Assembly: GCA_016463705.1 (NCBI GenBank)
Contig: JAEMQU010000007.1
Span: 47,507 to 81,225, forward strand
DNA length: 33,719 bases
Direction: 5' to 3'
Source of the DNA: Opitutales bacterium
GTDB lineage: Bacteria; Verrucomicrobiota; Verrucomicrobiia; Opitutales; UBA953
Under the pieces are notes generated by a model. The model was given only the letters and a program-made list of their open reading frames with translations. It did not search any database and was not told the DNA's origin. A program made the position numbers and the translations under genes. This document shows, in pieces, positions 1 through 8,943 of this stretch (its first letter is position 1; each line of letters starts with the position of its first letter).

Positions 1-895
1 CTTTTTCTTTCTCCTTAGAAGGCTGGTAGGTCGCACCGGCGGGAGGCTCAATGACGATTTCAGTACCAGCGGCTAAAGTAATAGGCTCACTGAATGTAAT
101 CTTCCCGTCTTCAATGCTTACGACCTTAACGCCACTGGGGATACCAGGTGCTTTGATTTCTCCACCGACCACGAGTCCTTCAGTAGAGGGTAGACTCAGT
201 TGTGGAGAATTTACCACTGCTGCGGGGATTACTATCTTAACGGGCACAGCTAAAATAGGTCCGGTAGCATCATCCACTAAAGGAGTCTGGGCATTCATCT
301 TTTTGCCAGGCTCAACGGCTTGCGATCCACTGTCTGAGCCGTTTACGGTTACTTCTACTGAACCTTTCACACAAGCTACTTCCATATTACCCGTGCGGGC
401 CGATTCATTTCTTGAATATTCCACGGAGTAAACGGTACCACGAATACGTGCGACACCGGCAGGTGATTTAATCGTGAACGAGGATTGCGGATTAAGTTTT
501 CGAGCTTCACCGATGATTTTTCCTTTGATTACGTAAATTTCTACAACCGAGGGTGATGGTTCTTTATCAAGTTTTTGATAAGCACCTTCCACAATTAAGT
601 TAGAAGCGACTTGGCGAAATACCCGAACTTCCAGCAAGGTATCCGGATTAACTAAAATGGTGGATCCGTTTGAAAGACAAAGTTCGACGGTGGAGTCCTT
701 CTTCGTCTCCACTTTATAACCCTGCTCAAAGAGTTTTCCTTTAACGACGGGCTCCTTAATGGATTGGGGATTCGTCAGCGAGGATTCGCCCTTGGTCGTC
801 GACACTTGGACTTTACCATTTTGCAGTGCGGCATGGCACAGCGCTGAAGAAAAAATCAGCAGCGAGAGAGCAAAATATCGGGTATAAATCTTCAT
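1..895 (-). CDS. Secreted FecR-domain protein (C-terminus beyond window)
   Basis: The frame opens with ATG at 895 and stays open for 298 codons to the window edge, so the C-terminus is missing. Residues 1-22 look like a Sec signal peptide (KIYTRY, then a hydrophobic run ending in LCHA), so the product should be exported. Residues 60-200 fit a FecR-type beta-rich domain: a charged repeat segment (VETKKDSTVEL), then SPAGVARIRGTVYSVEY around 144-160, the hallmark of the family's (A/G)-V-x-x-R-G-T stretch, then VKGSVEV and VEPGKKM. In classical FecR this domain passes a TonB-receptor signal to a sigma factor. Here there is no cytoplasmic or transmembrane segment before it, so it is more like the free periplasmic FecR proteins common in Verrucomicrobiota and Planctomycetota, whose role is unclear. 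The visible tail after residue 210 is rich in Pro, Val and Gly. No Shine-Dalgarno sequence precedes the start. Confidence 0.8.
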   Translation of the reverse strand, partial: MKIYTRYFALSLLIFSSALCHAALQNGKVQVSTTKGESSLTNPQSIKEPVVKGKLFEQGYKVETKKDSTVELCLSNGSTILVNPDTLLEVRVFRQVASNLIVEGAYQKLDKEPSPSVVEIYVIKGKIIGEARKLNPQSSFTIKSPAGVARIRGTVYSVEYSRNESARTGNMEVACVKGSVEVTVNGSDSGSQAVEPGKKMNAQTPLVDDATGPILAVPVKIVIPAAVVNSPQLSLPSTEGLVVGGEIKAPGIPSGVKVVSIEDGKITFSEPITLAAGTEIVIEPPAGATYQPSKEKEK

Positions 896-959
896 AAAAA
901 AGGTATTATTGGGGAGAATTAATTTATAAATAAGAACGACTTTGTGCAATAAGTAAGAC

Positions 960-990
960 AAAAAAAGGCTAAGACCCTAAAGTCTTAGCC
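960..990 (-). terminator. Intrinsic terminator of the cinA-holA-purB-pfp unit
   Basis: A perfect 9-base inverted repeat (GGCTAAGAC at 967-975 and GTCTTAGCC at 982-990, 6-base loop) is followed, reading on the minus strand, by seven T residues (A-run 960-966 on the plus strand). It lies 24 bases past the pfp stop codon, the place and shape expected of a rho-independent terminator. It also separates pfp from the FecR-domain gene downstream, implying that the latter has its own promoter. Confidence 0.85.
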
Positions 991-1013
991 CTTAATCGAG
1001 TCTTTACCTAAAA

Positions 1014-2321
1014 TTAGGCAGTTTGATAGGCCTCTAACTTACGCTGAACGCGTACCGCTGAGAGCTGAGCGTAACGTGGAAGTCCTTGTTCATAAGGTAA
1101 TTGCAACTCACCTTGGATGAGAGGTAACGCATAACGAACGAATTCTGGATGAATGGACATCTTGTCCTCACCAATCCACTTCTCGGGGAAGGCTTTGACG
1201 CCATTAGCGATGTCCGTGAGAGGAGCCAGGCTGGTCTCAACTGCATACTGCTCCTTAGTAGAACGGTGTAAGATGACCATTTTGCCGGACTCACCCTTGA
1301 TCGCGGCTTTGACGGCTTCGCGTCCACAGAGTTTGGCTTCTTCGACGTCGGTCTTGGAAGAATTATGTGAAGCAGCGCGTTGTGAAATACCGAGCTTAGA
1401 AGCACGAGCCTTAACGCCGTCGAAACGTCCTTCAACCAGAGTGCGCAAATATTCACCAGCACCACCGAGCACGGCGTGACCGAAAGCATCGGTGCTTGAA
1501 GTATCAGCTCCTAAATAATTTCCGGCTTCGTCTTGAACGCCTTCGGAGACGACCACGAAACAATGTGCATTATGTTTGAGAACTTCTTGTACGCGTTGCA
1601 CGAAATTATCAGCGTTAAAAGGAACTTCAGGAAGTAAAACGATGTGCGGAGCAGTGCATCCGTAGTGAGTGTTCTTGGAAGCATTCTTTCCGTTGTCATC
1701 GCTCTTTTCGCGACGTTGAGCTAAGACTGAAGAAGCCGCTAACCAACCAGCATTGCGGCCCATTACCTCTAAAATCGATACGAAATCGTTCTGTCCCATC
1801 GCGGCATTGTCCAAAGACATTTCGCGAACGGTTAAAGCGATATGCTTAGCGACCGAACCATATCCAGGGCAGTGATCGGTTAAAGGTAAGTCGTTATCGA
1901 TGGTCTTAGGTACGCCGATCACACGAAGTTCATAACCGCGCTCTTTCGCCAGAGCGTCGATTTTCGCAGCAGTGTCCTGAGAGTCGTTGCCACCGATGTA
2001 GTGGAAGTAACGGATATTGTGCGCTTCAAAAACTTGGAGGATGCGATCGAAGTCTTCCGCTTTCTTAACTTTGTAGCGGCAGGTACCGAGAGCGGCACCA
2101 GGGGTGTGCTCGAGGTTACGTAAAGTTTGCTGAGTTTCGCTCGCGAGATCGATCAACTGTTCGTTTAAGACACCTTGAATACCATTCAAGCCACCCAGGA
2201 TCTCGACAATTTCGTCTTCATGATTGAGGGCTTCAGCAATCACACCAGCGAGGCTGGCGTTAATCACCGGCGTGGGGCCGCCGCTTTGTGCGACGAGAAG
2301 ATTTCCAGATAAGGAGGACAT
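1014..2321 (-). CDS. pfp: Pyrophosphate-dependent 6-phosphofructokinase
   Basis: This 435-residue enzyme phosphorylates fructose 6-phosphate in glycolysis, using pyrophosphate as donor; the reaction is reversible. The N-terminal SGGPTPVIN (13-21) is the phosphate-binding loop of the PFK family. GGNDS at 110-114 replaces the GGDGS of ATP enzymes, and PKTIDND at 138-144 has the Lys that marks PPi use, where ATP enzymes have Gly. MGRNAGW at 187-193 is the sugar-phosphate site. GGNDS together with PKTIDND points to the long, non-allosteric PPi-PFK clade rather than the E. coli type. It is the last gene of the leftward group, about 100 bases after purB, and ends at a strong terminator. The ATG at 2321 is not preceded by a Shine-Dalgarno sequence. 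The donor assignment rests on these motifs and is quite secure. Confidence 0.93.
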   Translation of the reverse strand: MSSLSGNLLVAQSGGPTPVINASLAGVIAEALNHEDEIVEILGGLNGIQGVLNEQLIDLASETQQTLRNLEHTPGAALGTCRYKVKKAEDFDRILQVFEAHNIRYFHYIGGNDSQDTAAKIDALAKERGYELRVIGVPKTIDNDLPLTDHCPGYGSVAKHIALTVREMSLDNAAMGQNDFVSILEVMGRNAGWLAASSVLAQRREKSDDNGKNASKNTHYGCTAPHIVLLPEVPFNADNFVQRVQEVLKHNAHCFVVVSEGVQDEAGNYLGADTSSTDAFGHAVLGGAGEYLRTLVEGRFDGVKARASKLGISQRAASHNSSKTDVEEAKLCGREAVKAAIKGESGKMVILHRSTKEQYAVETSLAPLTDIANGVKAFPEKWIGEDKMSIHPEFVRYALPLIQGELQLPYEQGLPRYAQLSAVRVQRKLEAYQTA

Positions 2322-2421
2322 GGTATATAGTGAAGAGGTTTAAAATTGGGTTTTGGTTACCCCCTCGCCTATTGGCAACACGGAAAACCAACCCCACCCT
2401 TTTCTTTAGGACTTATTGATA

Positions 2422-3852
2422 CTAAAGAATCCGCCCAGGCTTAATTTTGCCCGCCTCGGGGACTTTTTTCAGCCAAGCCTGTGCCGACTGCGAAAAGGCA
2501 TCAACCTGAGCCTGGGCCATACCCGTTAATTCACCCGCTTCAGCCATCGCCTTATCCAAGACAGATCGAGTTAACCGCAAACGTGAATCTTCAGCCAAAC
2601 GTTCCACTAAATTATTTTTATCAATCTTACCCGAACGTAAATCTTTAGCTACCGCGATAGCGTGTTCCTTAATCGCTTCGTGAGCCTGCTCGCGACCCGT
2701 CCCCGCTTTGACGGCTTCCATTAAGAAAGTGGTTGTCATTAAGAAAGGTAGATAGTGTTTCGATTCCCGCTCGACGACAGACTGATTAACTTCCATCTGC
2801 GCCAACACAGTTAAAAAGGCTTCGAGTAATCCATCAATCGCGAGGAAACTATCGGGAAGCATAACACGGCGGACAACGGAGCAAGAAACATCTCCTTCAT
2901 TCCATTGTTCGCCCGACAACGAGGCGCCCATCGCCAAGTAACCCCGAAGGATGACATGGAATCCATTAATGCGCTCACAAGTACGCGCATTCATTTTATG
3001 GGGCATCGCCGAAGAGCCCACCTGACCAGGTAGAAATCCTTCGCTCGCTAATTCGTGACCCGACATGAGTCGCAAGGTTTTCGCGAAGGATGAAGGACCA
3101 GAAGCCAAAGATAATAATGCCGATACCACTTCGAGATCCATCGAACGTGGATAGACTTGTCCGACGGCCCCTAAGACATGCGGTATACCTAAGTGCACTA
3201 AAACCTGCTTTTCTAATTGGGCTACTTTTTGTTTATCACCTGAAAAAAGTGTTAGTTGATCGAGCTGTGTTCCCACGGCGCCCTTGAGTCCGCGTGCCGC
3301 AAATTGATTAATCTGCCCATCAATTTGATTAAGTCCGCGCAAACATTCCTCGCCAAACATCGCCCATCTTTTTCCAACAGTGGTCGGCTGAGCAGCGACG
3401 TTGTGAGTGCGGGCTGAAATTAATAGAGCACGATCGGCTTCAGCGCGACGGGCTAATGCCACGACTGCAGCAACGGCCTTGGCACGGATTAATTGAAGGG
3501 AACGGTAAACTTGGAGTTGTTCGACCGATTCCGTTAGATCCCGACTCGTGAGACCCTTGTGCACGTGTTCAAATCCAGCGAGGGCGCAAAATTCATCGAT
3601 GCGAGCTTTCACATCGTGACGAGTGGTTTCCTCGCGTTGACGAATGGAATTTAAATCAACTTGGTCTTTTACTTTTTCGTATGCCGCAATCGCGTTCACC
3701 GGAATCTCTAAGCCCAATTCTTTTTGCGCCTTCATCACCGCAATCCAATACTCGCGTTCCAAAACAACTCTACCACGGGTCGACCAAATAGATTTCATCG
3801 ACGCTGAAGCGTAGCGGTCGGCTAAAACATTGGGAACGAAGTCGGTATCCAT
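2422..3852 (-). CDS. purB: Adenylosuccinate lyase
   Basis: PurB catalyses two steps of purine synthesis: SAICAR to AICAR plus fumarate, and adenylosuccinate to AMP plus fumarate. Fumarase/aspartase superfamily signatures are all present: TTRHDV around 76-81, the LTSRDLTES active-site segment at 101-109, the histidine of ARTHN around 150, and the flexible catalytic loop GSSAMPHKMN at 279-288 with its serine base. The PHKMNARTCERINGF version resembles mycobacterial PurB more than E. coli PurB. I start at the ATG at 3852 (476 residues, close to the roughly 470 usual). A further in-frame ATG at 3891 would add 13 poorly conserved-looking residues and overlap holA by 17 bases. It is cotranscribed with holA, and pfp follows. 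Confidence 0.93.
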   Translation of the reverse strand: MDTDFVPNVLADRYASASMKSIWSTRGRVVLEREYWIAVMKAQKELGLEIPVNAIAAYEKVKDQVDLNSIRQREETTRHDVKARIDEFCALAGFEHVHKGLTSRDLTESVEQLQVYRSLQLIRAKAVAAVVALARRAEADRALLISARTHNVAAQPTTVGKRWAMFGEECLRGLNQIDGQINQFAARGLKGAVGTQLDQLTLFSGDKQKVAQLEKQVLVHLGIPHVLGAVGQVYPRSMDLEVVSALLSLASGPSSFAKTLRLMSGHELASEGFLPGQVGSSAMPHKMNARTCERINGFHVILRGYLAMGASLSGEQWNEGDVSCSVVRRVMLPDSFLAIDGLLEAFLTVLAQMEVNQSVVERESKHYLPFLMTTTFLMEAVKAGTGREQAHEAIKEHAIAVAKDLRSGKIDKNNLVERLAEDSRLRLTRSVLDKAMAEAGELTGMAQAQVDAFSQSAQAWLKKVPEAGKIKPGRIL

Positions 3853-3874
3853 TTTCAAGTGTGTCGTATCATTT

Positions 3875-4996
3875 TTACCGACGAACGGCAAGCGCTCTCA
3901 AGAATAGGGCGCGTAGGGCGACCTCGTCATCCCCTCCCGAGTTAGAAATATCGAAGCATTCGGTACAGCCTAACTGTAAATCAATCAATTCACTCAAGGT
4001 ATAATGGAATGCCGCGGGGGCCACTTGGGTGGTTAAATACCAAGGATTTTGCGAAAAAACATTGGCTGATGATTTTGTGGCCGAACCAAAAGTCGCACCA
4101 TGTCGACCCACCGCGACTTCAAATTGCGCCTTCGTAATACCAGCCGGAGTAATCTTAACATCACCTGAGTCAGCTAAGGAACGAATCTGGATGAGTAAAC
4201 GAATTCGGTTCTGTAAGGCGGCGATTAATGGACGACACGAACTTTCGTTAAAAAAATAACGCTCAAGAGATTCCAAAGCCCATTTTAAATCTCGGGCCGC
4301 GAAAGCTTCGATCGGTTCGAAAAATTCTCCTTCGCCAAAAGGGGGGACGATAAAAAGTACATCACGCGCTTTGACGGTTCCACCGGGGCCTACATAGATG
4401 GCGAGTTTTTCAACTTCCATTAAAACCATGCGCGTGGATTCACCGACTCGACCCACTAAAACTTCAGGAACATCGGACTCAAATTTAATCCCTAACTTTT
4501 TAAATTTCTCCGTTACTTTAGCCATCTGCATCAACGTTTGTTCACCCTGACTTTCCCAGGGTTTGGGCGCAGCGAAGGTGTGCACAATAAATTCATTGGC
4601 TACTGGTTTCAAAACCTGGAGATCCTTGCGACGACCGTCCAAAGGTGAAGCCGAAATAATAATCGAAACCTTATCGTTACTCTTGGCGACCAGTTCGAGC
4701 ATATGAGTCAGAGATTCTTCAACTTCATCCGAATTCGAATGCCTAGCACCAGACATCCAATTTAAATTACGCAGCCAAACGACTTTTTTTCCGCCAAACA
4801 TCGACAGCGTAGCCACCGCCTCAGAAAACTCCCGCTCAATTTGTAAGGCGTCCTCTACCCGCGTAATTTGTGCGGAAATAATCTGGGTATCCGCGTCACT
4901 CCCAGCTTTCTTAACCGCCTCGCGATAAAATTTAAGAGCGTCTTCCTCGACGAGGAATTCGTCTTTACCGGAAATGACTGCAAGAAAATCGGGCAC
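3875..4996 (-). CDS. holA: DNA polymerase III delta subunit (clamp loader)
   Basis: The 373-residue product fits HolA, the clamp-loader subunit that binds and opens the sliding beta clamp. The N-terminal strand and motif LAVISGKDEFLVEEDALKF (5-23) correspond to the family's 'GxDxFLxxE' opening. The middle has LSMFGGKKVVWLRNL (84-98) and later LDGRRKDLQVL, as in the degenerate AAA+ domain, followed by a helical C-terminal collar with FFEPIEAFAARDLKWALESLERYF. As expected for delta, no intact Walker A is visible. Sequence conservation of HolA is low, so the call relies on this order of motifs and on length. The start codon is GTG (4994-4996 read in reverse). It sits 57 bases after cinA and 22 before purB, in one leftward unit. 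Confidence 0.85.
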   Translation of the reverse strand: MPDFLAVISGKDEFLVEEDALKFYREAVKKAGSDADTQIISAQITRVEDALQIEREFSEAVATLSMFGGKKVVWLRNLNWMSGARHSNSDEVEESLTHMLELVAKSNDKVSIIISASPLDGRRKDLQVLKPVANEFIVHTFAAPKPWESQGEQTLMQMAKVTEKFKKLGIKFESDVPEVLVGRVGESTRMVLMEVEKLAIYVGPGGTVKARDVLFIVPPFGEGEFFEPIEAFAARDLKWALESLERYFFNESSCRPLIAALQNRIRLLIQIRSLADSGDVKITPAGITKAQFEVAVGRHGATFGSATKSSANVFSQNPWYLTTQVAPAAFHYTLSELIDLQLGCTECFDISNSGGDDEVALRALFLRALAVRR

Positions 4997-5053
4997 GCCC
5001 TTAATTTCACTGCTCGCCCCCGAGAGGCAACAGCATTTCTAGTGAGCGAGGGA

Positions 5054-6334
5054 TTAGGACCGACGAATACAGTCTTCGACACCGTATTTCGTGATGTGAC
5101 GGCGCATCCAATCGAGTGCGGTATTCACAGCGCGAAGTTTAACTTGGCCGCGATCACCGTGCATGAAAACTTTTTTGGACCAAACTCCGGTGGGGGTCGC
5201 ATAGCCAATAAAAACCGTACCTACGGGATTGTCATCGGTGCCACCGCCGGGGCCGGCAAAACCAGTCACTGACAAAGCATAGTCCGTTCCGAATTTTTCG
5301 GTCGCTGCCGCCGCCATCGCCTCAGCACACTCGGCGGAAACCGCACCATGTTGAGCGAGGAGACATTCCGAAATTCCTAAAATATTTATTTTGGCATCAT
5401 TACTATAACACACCGCTGACCCGGCAAAAACTTTAGATGCCCCAGCAATATCGGTGAACGAATTCGCCAACAGACCACCCGTACATGATTCCGCCAGCGC
5501 GATAGTTTTTTCCATACTGCGTAACTGTTCGACTACGATGGTCGCCAAACAGGAATGCCCGGTACAAACAAAGTCATCGCCCACTGCATCACGAATGGAT
5601 TTAGCTACTTCGCAGAGTTTCTTCGAGCAAGCTCCGCTCGTACCTGAAGTAATCCGTGCATCGACAATTCCGGTATGAGTACCGAAAGTGAGTGCCATAC
5701 CTTCAATAATCAGGGGACGAACAATTTGCTCTAAAGGCACAGCACCAATTCCAAAAGTGCGTACTTGGACATAGGCTTCACCATCAGAGGCGCAACCGAT
5801 GGAGCAAAGTCGCGGGATCACTTCATTCTCGTACATCGGATGAAGTTCTAAAATCGGACCAGGCAACATCACTAAAGTCGTCCGACCGTCACAATAAAAA
5901 ATTCCTGGGGCCGTACCATGGGGGTTGGACAAACTCTCTCCGCCTTCAAGAACCGTGCACTGACTTAAATCAGCGGGAGAAACTTTTCGTCCGATTTTTG
6001 TAAACAAGGTTTCAAGATTTTTTGCTGCGGAGTCGACGCGTTGTAATTTCAGCCCTAAAACTTTAGCGATTGAGGCACGAGTCTGGTCATCAGAAGTCGG
6101 CCCGAGGCCGCCCGTCGTCACAATTAAATCATACTTGCCCCAAGATTTTTTAATCTCTTCAGAAATTTCTGCCGCATCATCGCGTAAAACCACGGAACGA
6201 GTAATCGGTAAACCTCGACGTGCTAATTGTTCACCCAGCCAAAGCAAATGCCCATTTTCTCTTAAACCATCCAACAACTCGTTTCCAATATTGATAACGA
6301 GGACTTCGCGCTGACATTTATTAATGGAATCCAT
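5054..6334 (-). CDS. cinA: CinA-type protein: MoaB-like domain plus nicotinamide-nucleotide amidase domain
   Basis: The 426-residue protein has both CinA domains. Residues about 10-180 form the MoCF/MoaB-like domain with TGGLGPTSDDQT at 74-85 and LPGPILELHPMYENEV around 157-172, which in CinA proteins is linked to ADP-ribose pyrophosphatase activity. Residues about 265-420 form the CinA C-terminal domain with AESCTGG at 281-287 and TGFAGPGGGT at 357-366, the nicotinamide mononucleotide deamidase (PncC) part. Together they recycle NAD breakdown products. Despite the 'competence/damage inducible' name, no competence genes are nearby. It is the first gene of the leftward unit running to pfp and is divergent from uvrC, with only 47 bases between the two starts, so both promoters must lie there or inside the genes. 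Confidence 0.92.
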   Translation of the reverse strand: MDSINKCQREVLVINIGNELLDGLRENGHLLWLGEQLARRGLPITRSVVLRDDAAEISEEIKKSWGKYDLIVTTGGLGPTSDDQTRASIAKVLGLKLQRVDSAAKNLETLFTKIGRKVSPADLSQCTVLEGGESLSNPHGTAPGIFYCDGRTTLVMLPGPILELHPMYENEVIPRLCSIGCASDGEAYVQVRTFGIGAVPLEQIVRPLIIEGMALTFGTHTGIVDARITSGTSGACSKKLCEVAKSIRDAVGDDFVCTGHSCLATIVVEQLRSMEKTIALAESCTGGLLANSFTDIAGASKVFAGSAVCYSNDAKINILGISECLLAQHGAVSAECAEAMAAAATEKFGTDYALSVTGFAGPGGGTDDNPVGTVFIGYATPTGVWSKKVFMHGDRGQVKLRAVNTALDWMRRHITKYGVEDCIRRS

Positions 6335-6381
6335 TTGCGGGTGACGGGGCAGTAAGGTAAGTAAAAGAGGCCTGCACAGGA

Positions 6382-7851
6382 ATGCAAACTAACCCCGAAG
6401 AACTTTCTGCCAAAGCGAAGGCCCGTCGAGCCCCTCGTACCCCCGGGGTGTACCTCATGAAAGATGCCGCGGGCTTGGTTATCTATGTAGGAAAAGCGAA
6501 GAATCTGAAGAAACGCTTGGATTCTTATTTCGTTCCACGAGCCCGACTGGCCCCTAAAGTGGCCGCGATGATGGATCGGGTCCGAGATCTTGAATGGCAT
6601 GAGGTGCGTAGCGAAACCGAAGCTCTCTTATTAGAAGGAAAATTGATTAAGCGCTGGCGACCGAAGTGGAATATACTTTTTCGCGACGATAAACAGTTCC
6701 CCCAAATCAGGGTCGATATCACCGATCCGATTCCCCGCTTCCGCATCGTCCGCATGCGCACGACAGAATCGTGCCGTTATTATGGACCCTTTCCGCATCA
6801 ACAAGCCGTCCGTCGGACCCTCACGGCAATGCGCAAAAAGTTCGGAGTTATTTTAGCAGAAACAACTCCTGAAATACTACCCGATGGACGTTGGAGATTA
6901 TTTAATGATGCGCGTGCCGAAATTCAAAAGTTTCCTAATGAAGTGACGGTCGAAGAATACGGCGAACGCGTCCAACGAGCCTGTGAATTTTTAGAGGGAC
7001 AACTCGATGAATGGACCGAGCAAGTTTCGGTTGATATGCAAAAGGCTTCTGCCGAACAGGATTATGAAACGGCCGCTAAATTACGCGACTTGCTCGATGC
7101 CTTAGAACGTACCACCGAAAAATCTCGAAAATTTCTGCGAGAGAATCCCCTGCCCCGCCGTGATGAAACCCACGCCCTTGATCAATTAAAAGATACCTTG
7201 GAGTTAGAAGTTATTCCCACCACCGTGGAGTGTTTTGATATTTCTCATATTTCGGGAACTCTGGCGGTCGCTTCGATGGTCAGATTTGTGGACGGACGAC
7301 CGGATAAAAATGGCTACCGAAGATTTAAAATAAAAACGTTTGAAGGGAATGATGATTTTCGCTCCATGCGTGAAGTAGTCGGTCGTCGCTACACCCGCCT
7401 CCATGAAGAACATCGGGCCTTTCCCGCACTCATTATTATCGATGGTGGGCTGGGCCAAGTGGGAGCGGCGATGGCTGCCTTTAAAGAACACGAACTCAGT
7501 CCGCCGCCACTCATTGGTTTAGCGAAGCGCGAAGAGACGATTGTTTTCCCCGATGGCCGAGAACTTAAATTACCGCGCCATGATATTGGGCTGACTTTAC
7601 TGCAACGCATTCGCGATGAAGCCCACCGCTTCGCCAATGATTTTAATGCCGATTTACGTAGTCAAAAGCTGCGTGAATCCATTTTAGATGAAATGCCAGG
7701 CTTAGGGCCCAAACGTCGCGATGCGCTTTTAAAACACTTTGGATCGATCCAGAAAATCCGTAAGGCGACGTGCGAAGAACTGGCCGAGGTCGACGGTGTC
7801 AGCGAACAGATCGCTGCGAAAATTATTTTACACCTCGCGAGTCGAAAATAA
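6382..7851 (+). CDS. uvrC: Excinuclease UvrC, short form without the cysteine cluster
   Basis: UvrC makes both incisions of nucleotide excision repair together with UvrB. All working parts are visible in 489 residues: GIY-YIG nuclease (GVYLMKD 22-28, IYVGKAKNLKKRL 34-46, ETEALLLEGKLIK about 79-91), UVR/UvrB-binding coil about 213-247, RNase H-like endonuclease with D286 in FDISH, D354 in DGGLGQ and H415 in RDEAHRF, and tandem helix-hairpin-helix (PGLGPKRRDALL, DGVSEQIAAKI). It is clearly shorter than usual bacterial UvrC (roughly 550-620). The missing part is the segment after YYGPF (134-138), where most UvrC proteins carry four cysteines that bind an iron-sulfur cluster; here residues 139-200 have none. 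It does not look like Cho, since both nuclease domains are present. The stop codon touches the stop of the convergent glycosyltransferase gene. Confidence 0.95.
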   Translation: MQTNPEELSAKAKARRAPRTPGVYLMKDAAGLVIYVGKAKNLKKRLDSYFVPRARLAPKVAAMMDRVRDLEWHEVRSETEALLLEGKLIKRWRPKWNILFRDDKQFPQIRVDITDPIPRFRIVRMRTTESCRYYGPFPHQQAVRRTLTAMRKKFGVILAETTPEILPDGRWRLFNDARAEIQKFPNEVTVEEYGERVQRACEFLEGQLDEWTEQVSVDMQKASAEQDYETAAKLRDLLDALERTTEKSRKFLRENPLPRRDETHALDQLKDTLELEVIPTTVECFDISHISGTLAVASMVRFVDGRPDKNGYRRFKIKTFEGNDDFRSMREVVGRRYTRLHEEHRAFPALIIIDGGLGQVGAAMAAFKEHELSPPPLIGLAKREETIVFPDGRELKLPRHDIGLTLLQRIRDEAHRFANDFNADLRSQKLRESILDEMPGLGPKRRDALLKHFGSIQKIRKATCEELAEVDGVSEQIAAKIILHLASRK

Positions 7852-7857
7852 TTATTT
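7846..7857. other. 12-base palindrome formed by two abutting convergent stop codons
   Basis: AAATAATTATTT is a perfect palindrome whose two halves hold the TAA of uvrC (7849-7851) and, on the other strand, the TAA of the glycosyltransferase (7852-7854). The two genes converge with zero bases between them, so each transcript must run into the other gene or end inside it. There is no hairpin with a U-tract in this spot. Confidence 0.6.
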
Positions 7858-8940
7858 GGCTAAGCGCTCTTTAACGAATTGAGCGATGCGCGCAGCGCCT
7901 TGAGCGTCACCGAGTGACTCAACATTCTTTTTCCAACGACGCCAAATCTTGAAATCATCAGCAAAGGCGGAAGCGACTGCAGTCTTCATACTTTCAGGTG
8001 TCAGTCCTAAACATCCGGCATCGTGCTCCACAATTAAACGTGCGTTGCCCGATTCTTGTCCGGGAATCACTTGCGAAATAATCATCGGCACACCCGCAGC
8101 GACGCATTCGTGGGTCGTAGCTCCACCGGCTTTGGAAATCACGATATGGCTGCAAAGCATGAATTCCGTGATACGATCGGTCCAACCTAAGACCTCGGCT
8201 CGACCGGCTACCGCAGCCTCAACGGCGCCTTTAAATTCAGCGTCTTTACCTACCGTCACCGTTAAATCGATTTCCAATTCAGAAAGTGCGCGGGCCATTT
8301 GTACCGCATCTTTACGACCTGGATTAAGCATCAATAAGACACGGGGACGTCCGCTGGCCGTGGCGCTTGAGCGGGAAGCTAATTTATCGCTGACCGGAAA
8401 ACCATAAGCTAAAATTTTCTCTTGGGGAACGCCCTGCTCAATCATCACGTCTGCCGTGGCTTGATTAGGGGTCACATAAACATCCGAGTAAGCACGATGC
8501 CAGGCGCGGTTTACCGAAACTGAATCGGTCACGACCGTGATAATGTAAGGACGAGCGGGATCACTCAGTTTCCAGCGACGTTCAATTTGGTAATTATAAA
8601 GTGGATAAGCCGAGATAACGATTTTGGGCTGAGTGCTATCCAATAATTCTAGGAGGCGACGACGGACCAGACCGAGAAATGGCAGACTTATTTCAACTAA
8701 AGGAAGAGTATGTAAGGCCGCGTATAAGCATCCCCAAAGTTTCGGGAAGCGATTCGCCACTTGGATGTAATTATCCCTTTGTTTATGGGCTTTTTCTTGT
8801 CCGTAGGCCTCCAGGAAAATATCGTGAAATTCGGCCTCGGCACCGATGGCTTCGCGATTAATGGCGGCAACGACCGCACGGGCGGCCGCATTATGTCCTT
8901 CACCAAAGCCCGCAGAAAGTACGGGGATAATTTTTTTCAT
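7852..8940 (-). CDS. MGDG-synthase/MurG-like glycosyltransferase
   Basis: The 362-residue product has the two-lobed GT-B plan of the family that includes monogalactosyldiacylglycerol synthase, processive diacylglycerol glucosyltransferase UgtP and MurG. The N-terminal lobe opens with SAGFGEGHNAAARAV (9-23), the acceptor-binding GxGHxxAA motif of MGDG synthases. The C-terminal lobe has the nucleotide-sugar motif SKAGGATTHECVAAGVPMI around 269-287. It has no signal peptide and probably works at the inner face of the cytoplasmic membrane, moving a sugar onto a lipid; donor and acceptor cannot be read from sequence. MurG itself is less likely, because MurG lacks this N-terminal signature and sits among cell-wall genes. 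It begins 3 bases after the LpxH-like gene ends, so the two are cotranscribed and probably act on the same lipid class. Confidence 0.82.
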   Translation of the reverse strand: MKKIIPVLSAGFGEGHNAAARAVVAAINREAIGAEAEFHDIFLEAYGQEKAHKQRDNYIQVANRFPKLWGCLYAALHTLPLVEISLPFLGLVRRRLLELLDSTQPKIVISAYPLYNYQIERRWKLSDPARPYIITVVTDSVSVNRAWHRAYSDVYVTPNQATADVMIEQGVPQEKILAYGFPVSDKLASRSSATASGRPRVLLMLNPGRKDAVQMARALSELEIDLTVTVGKDAEFKGAVEAAVAGRAEVLGWTDRITEFMLCSHIVISKAGGATTHECVAAGVPMIISQVIPGQESGNARLIVEHDAGCLGLTPESMKTAVASAFADDFKIWRRWKKNVESLGDAQGAARIAQFVKERLAK

Positions 8941-8943
8941 GAA

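Noticed and set aside
51-431. Open frame of 126 codons on the plus strand at the left edge
   Set aside because: It lies opposite the FecR-domain gene, whose frame is continuous with a signal peptide and a recognisable domain; the plus frame matches nothing.
2340-2400. Riboswitch or attenuator between purB and pfp
   Set aside because: Only a bulged pairing (TTGGTT with AACCAA plus GGG with CCC) can be drawn; no conserved riboswitch core is recognisable.
4868-5272. Open frame of 134 codons on the plus strand spanning the holA/cinA junction
   Set aside because: It is antisense to the ends of two well-supported genes and its translation shows no family features.
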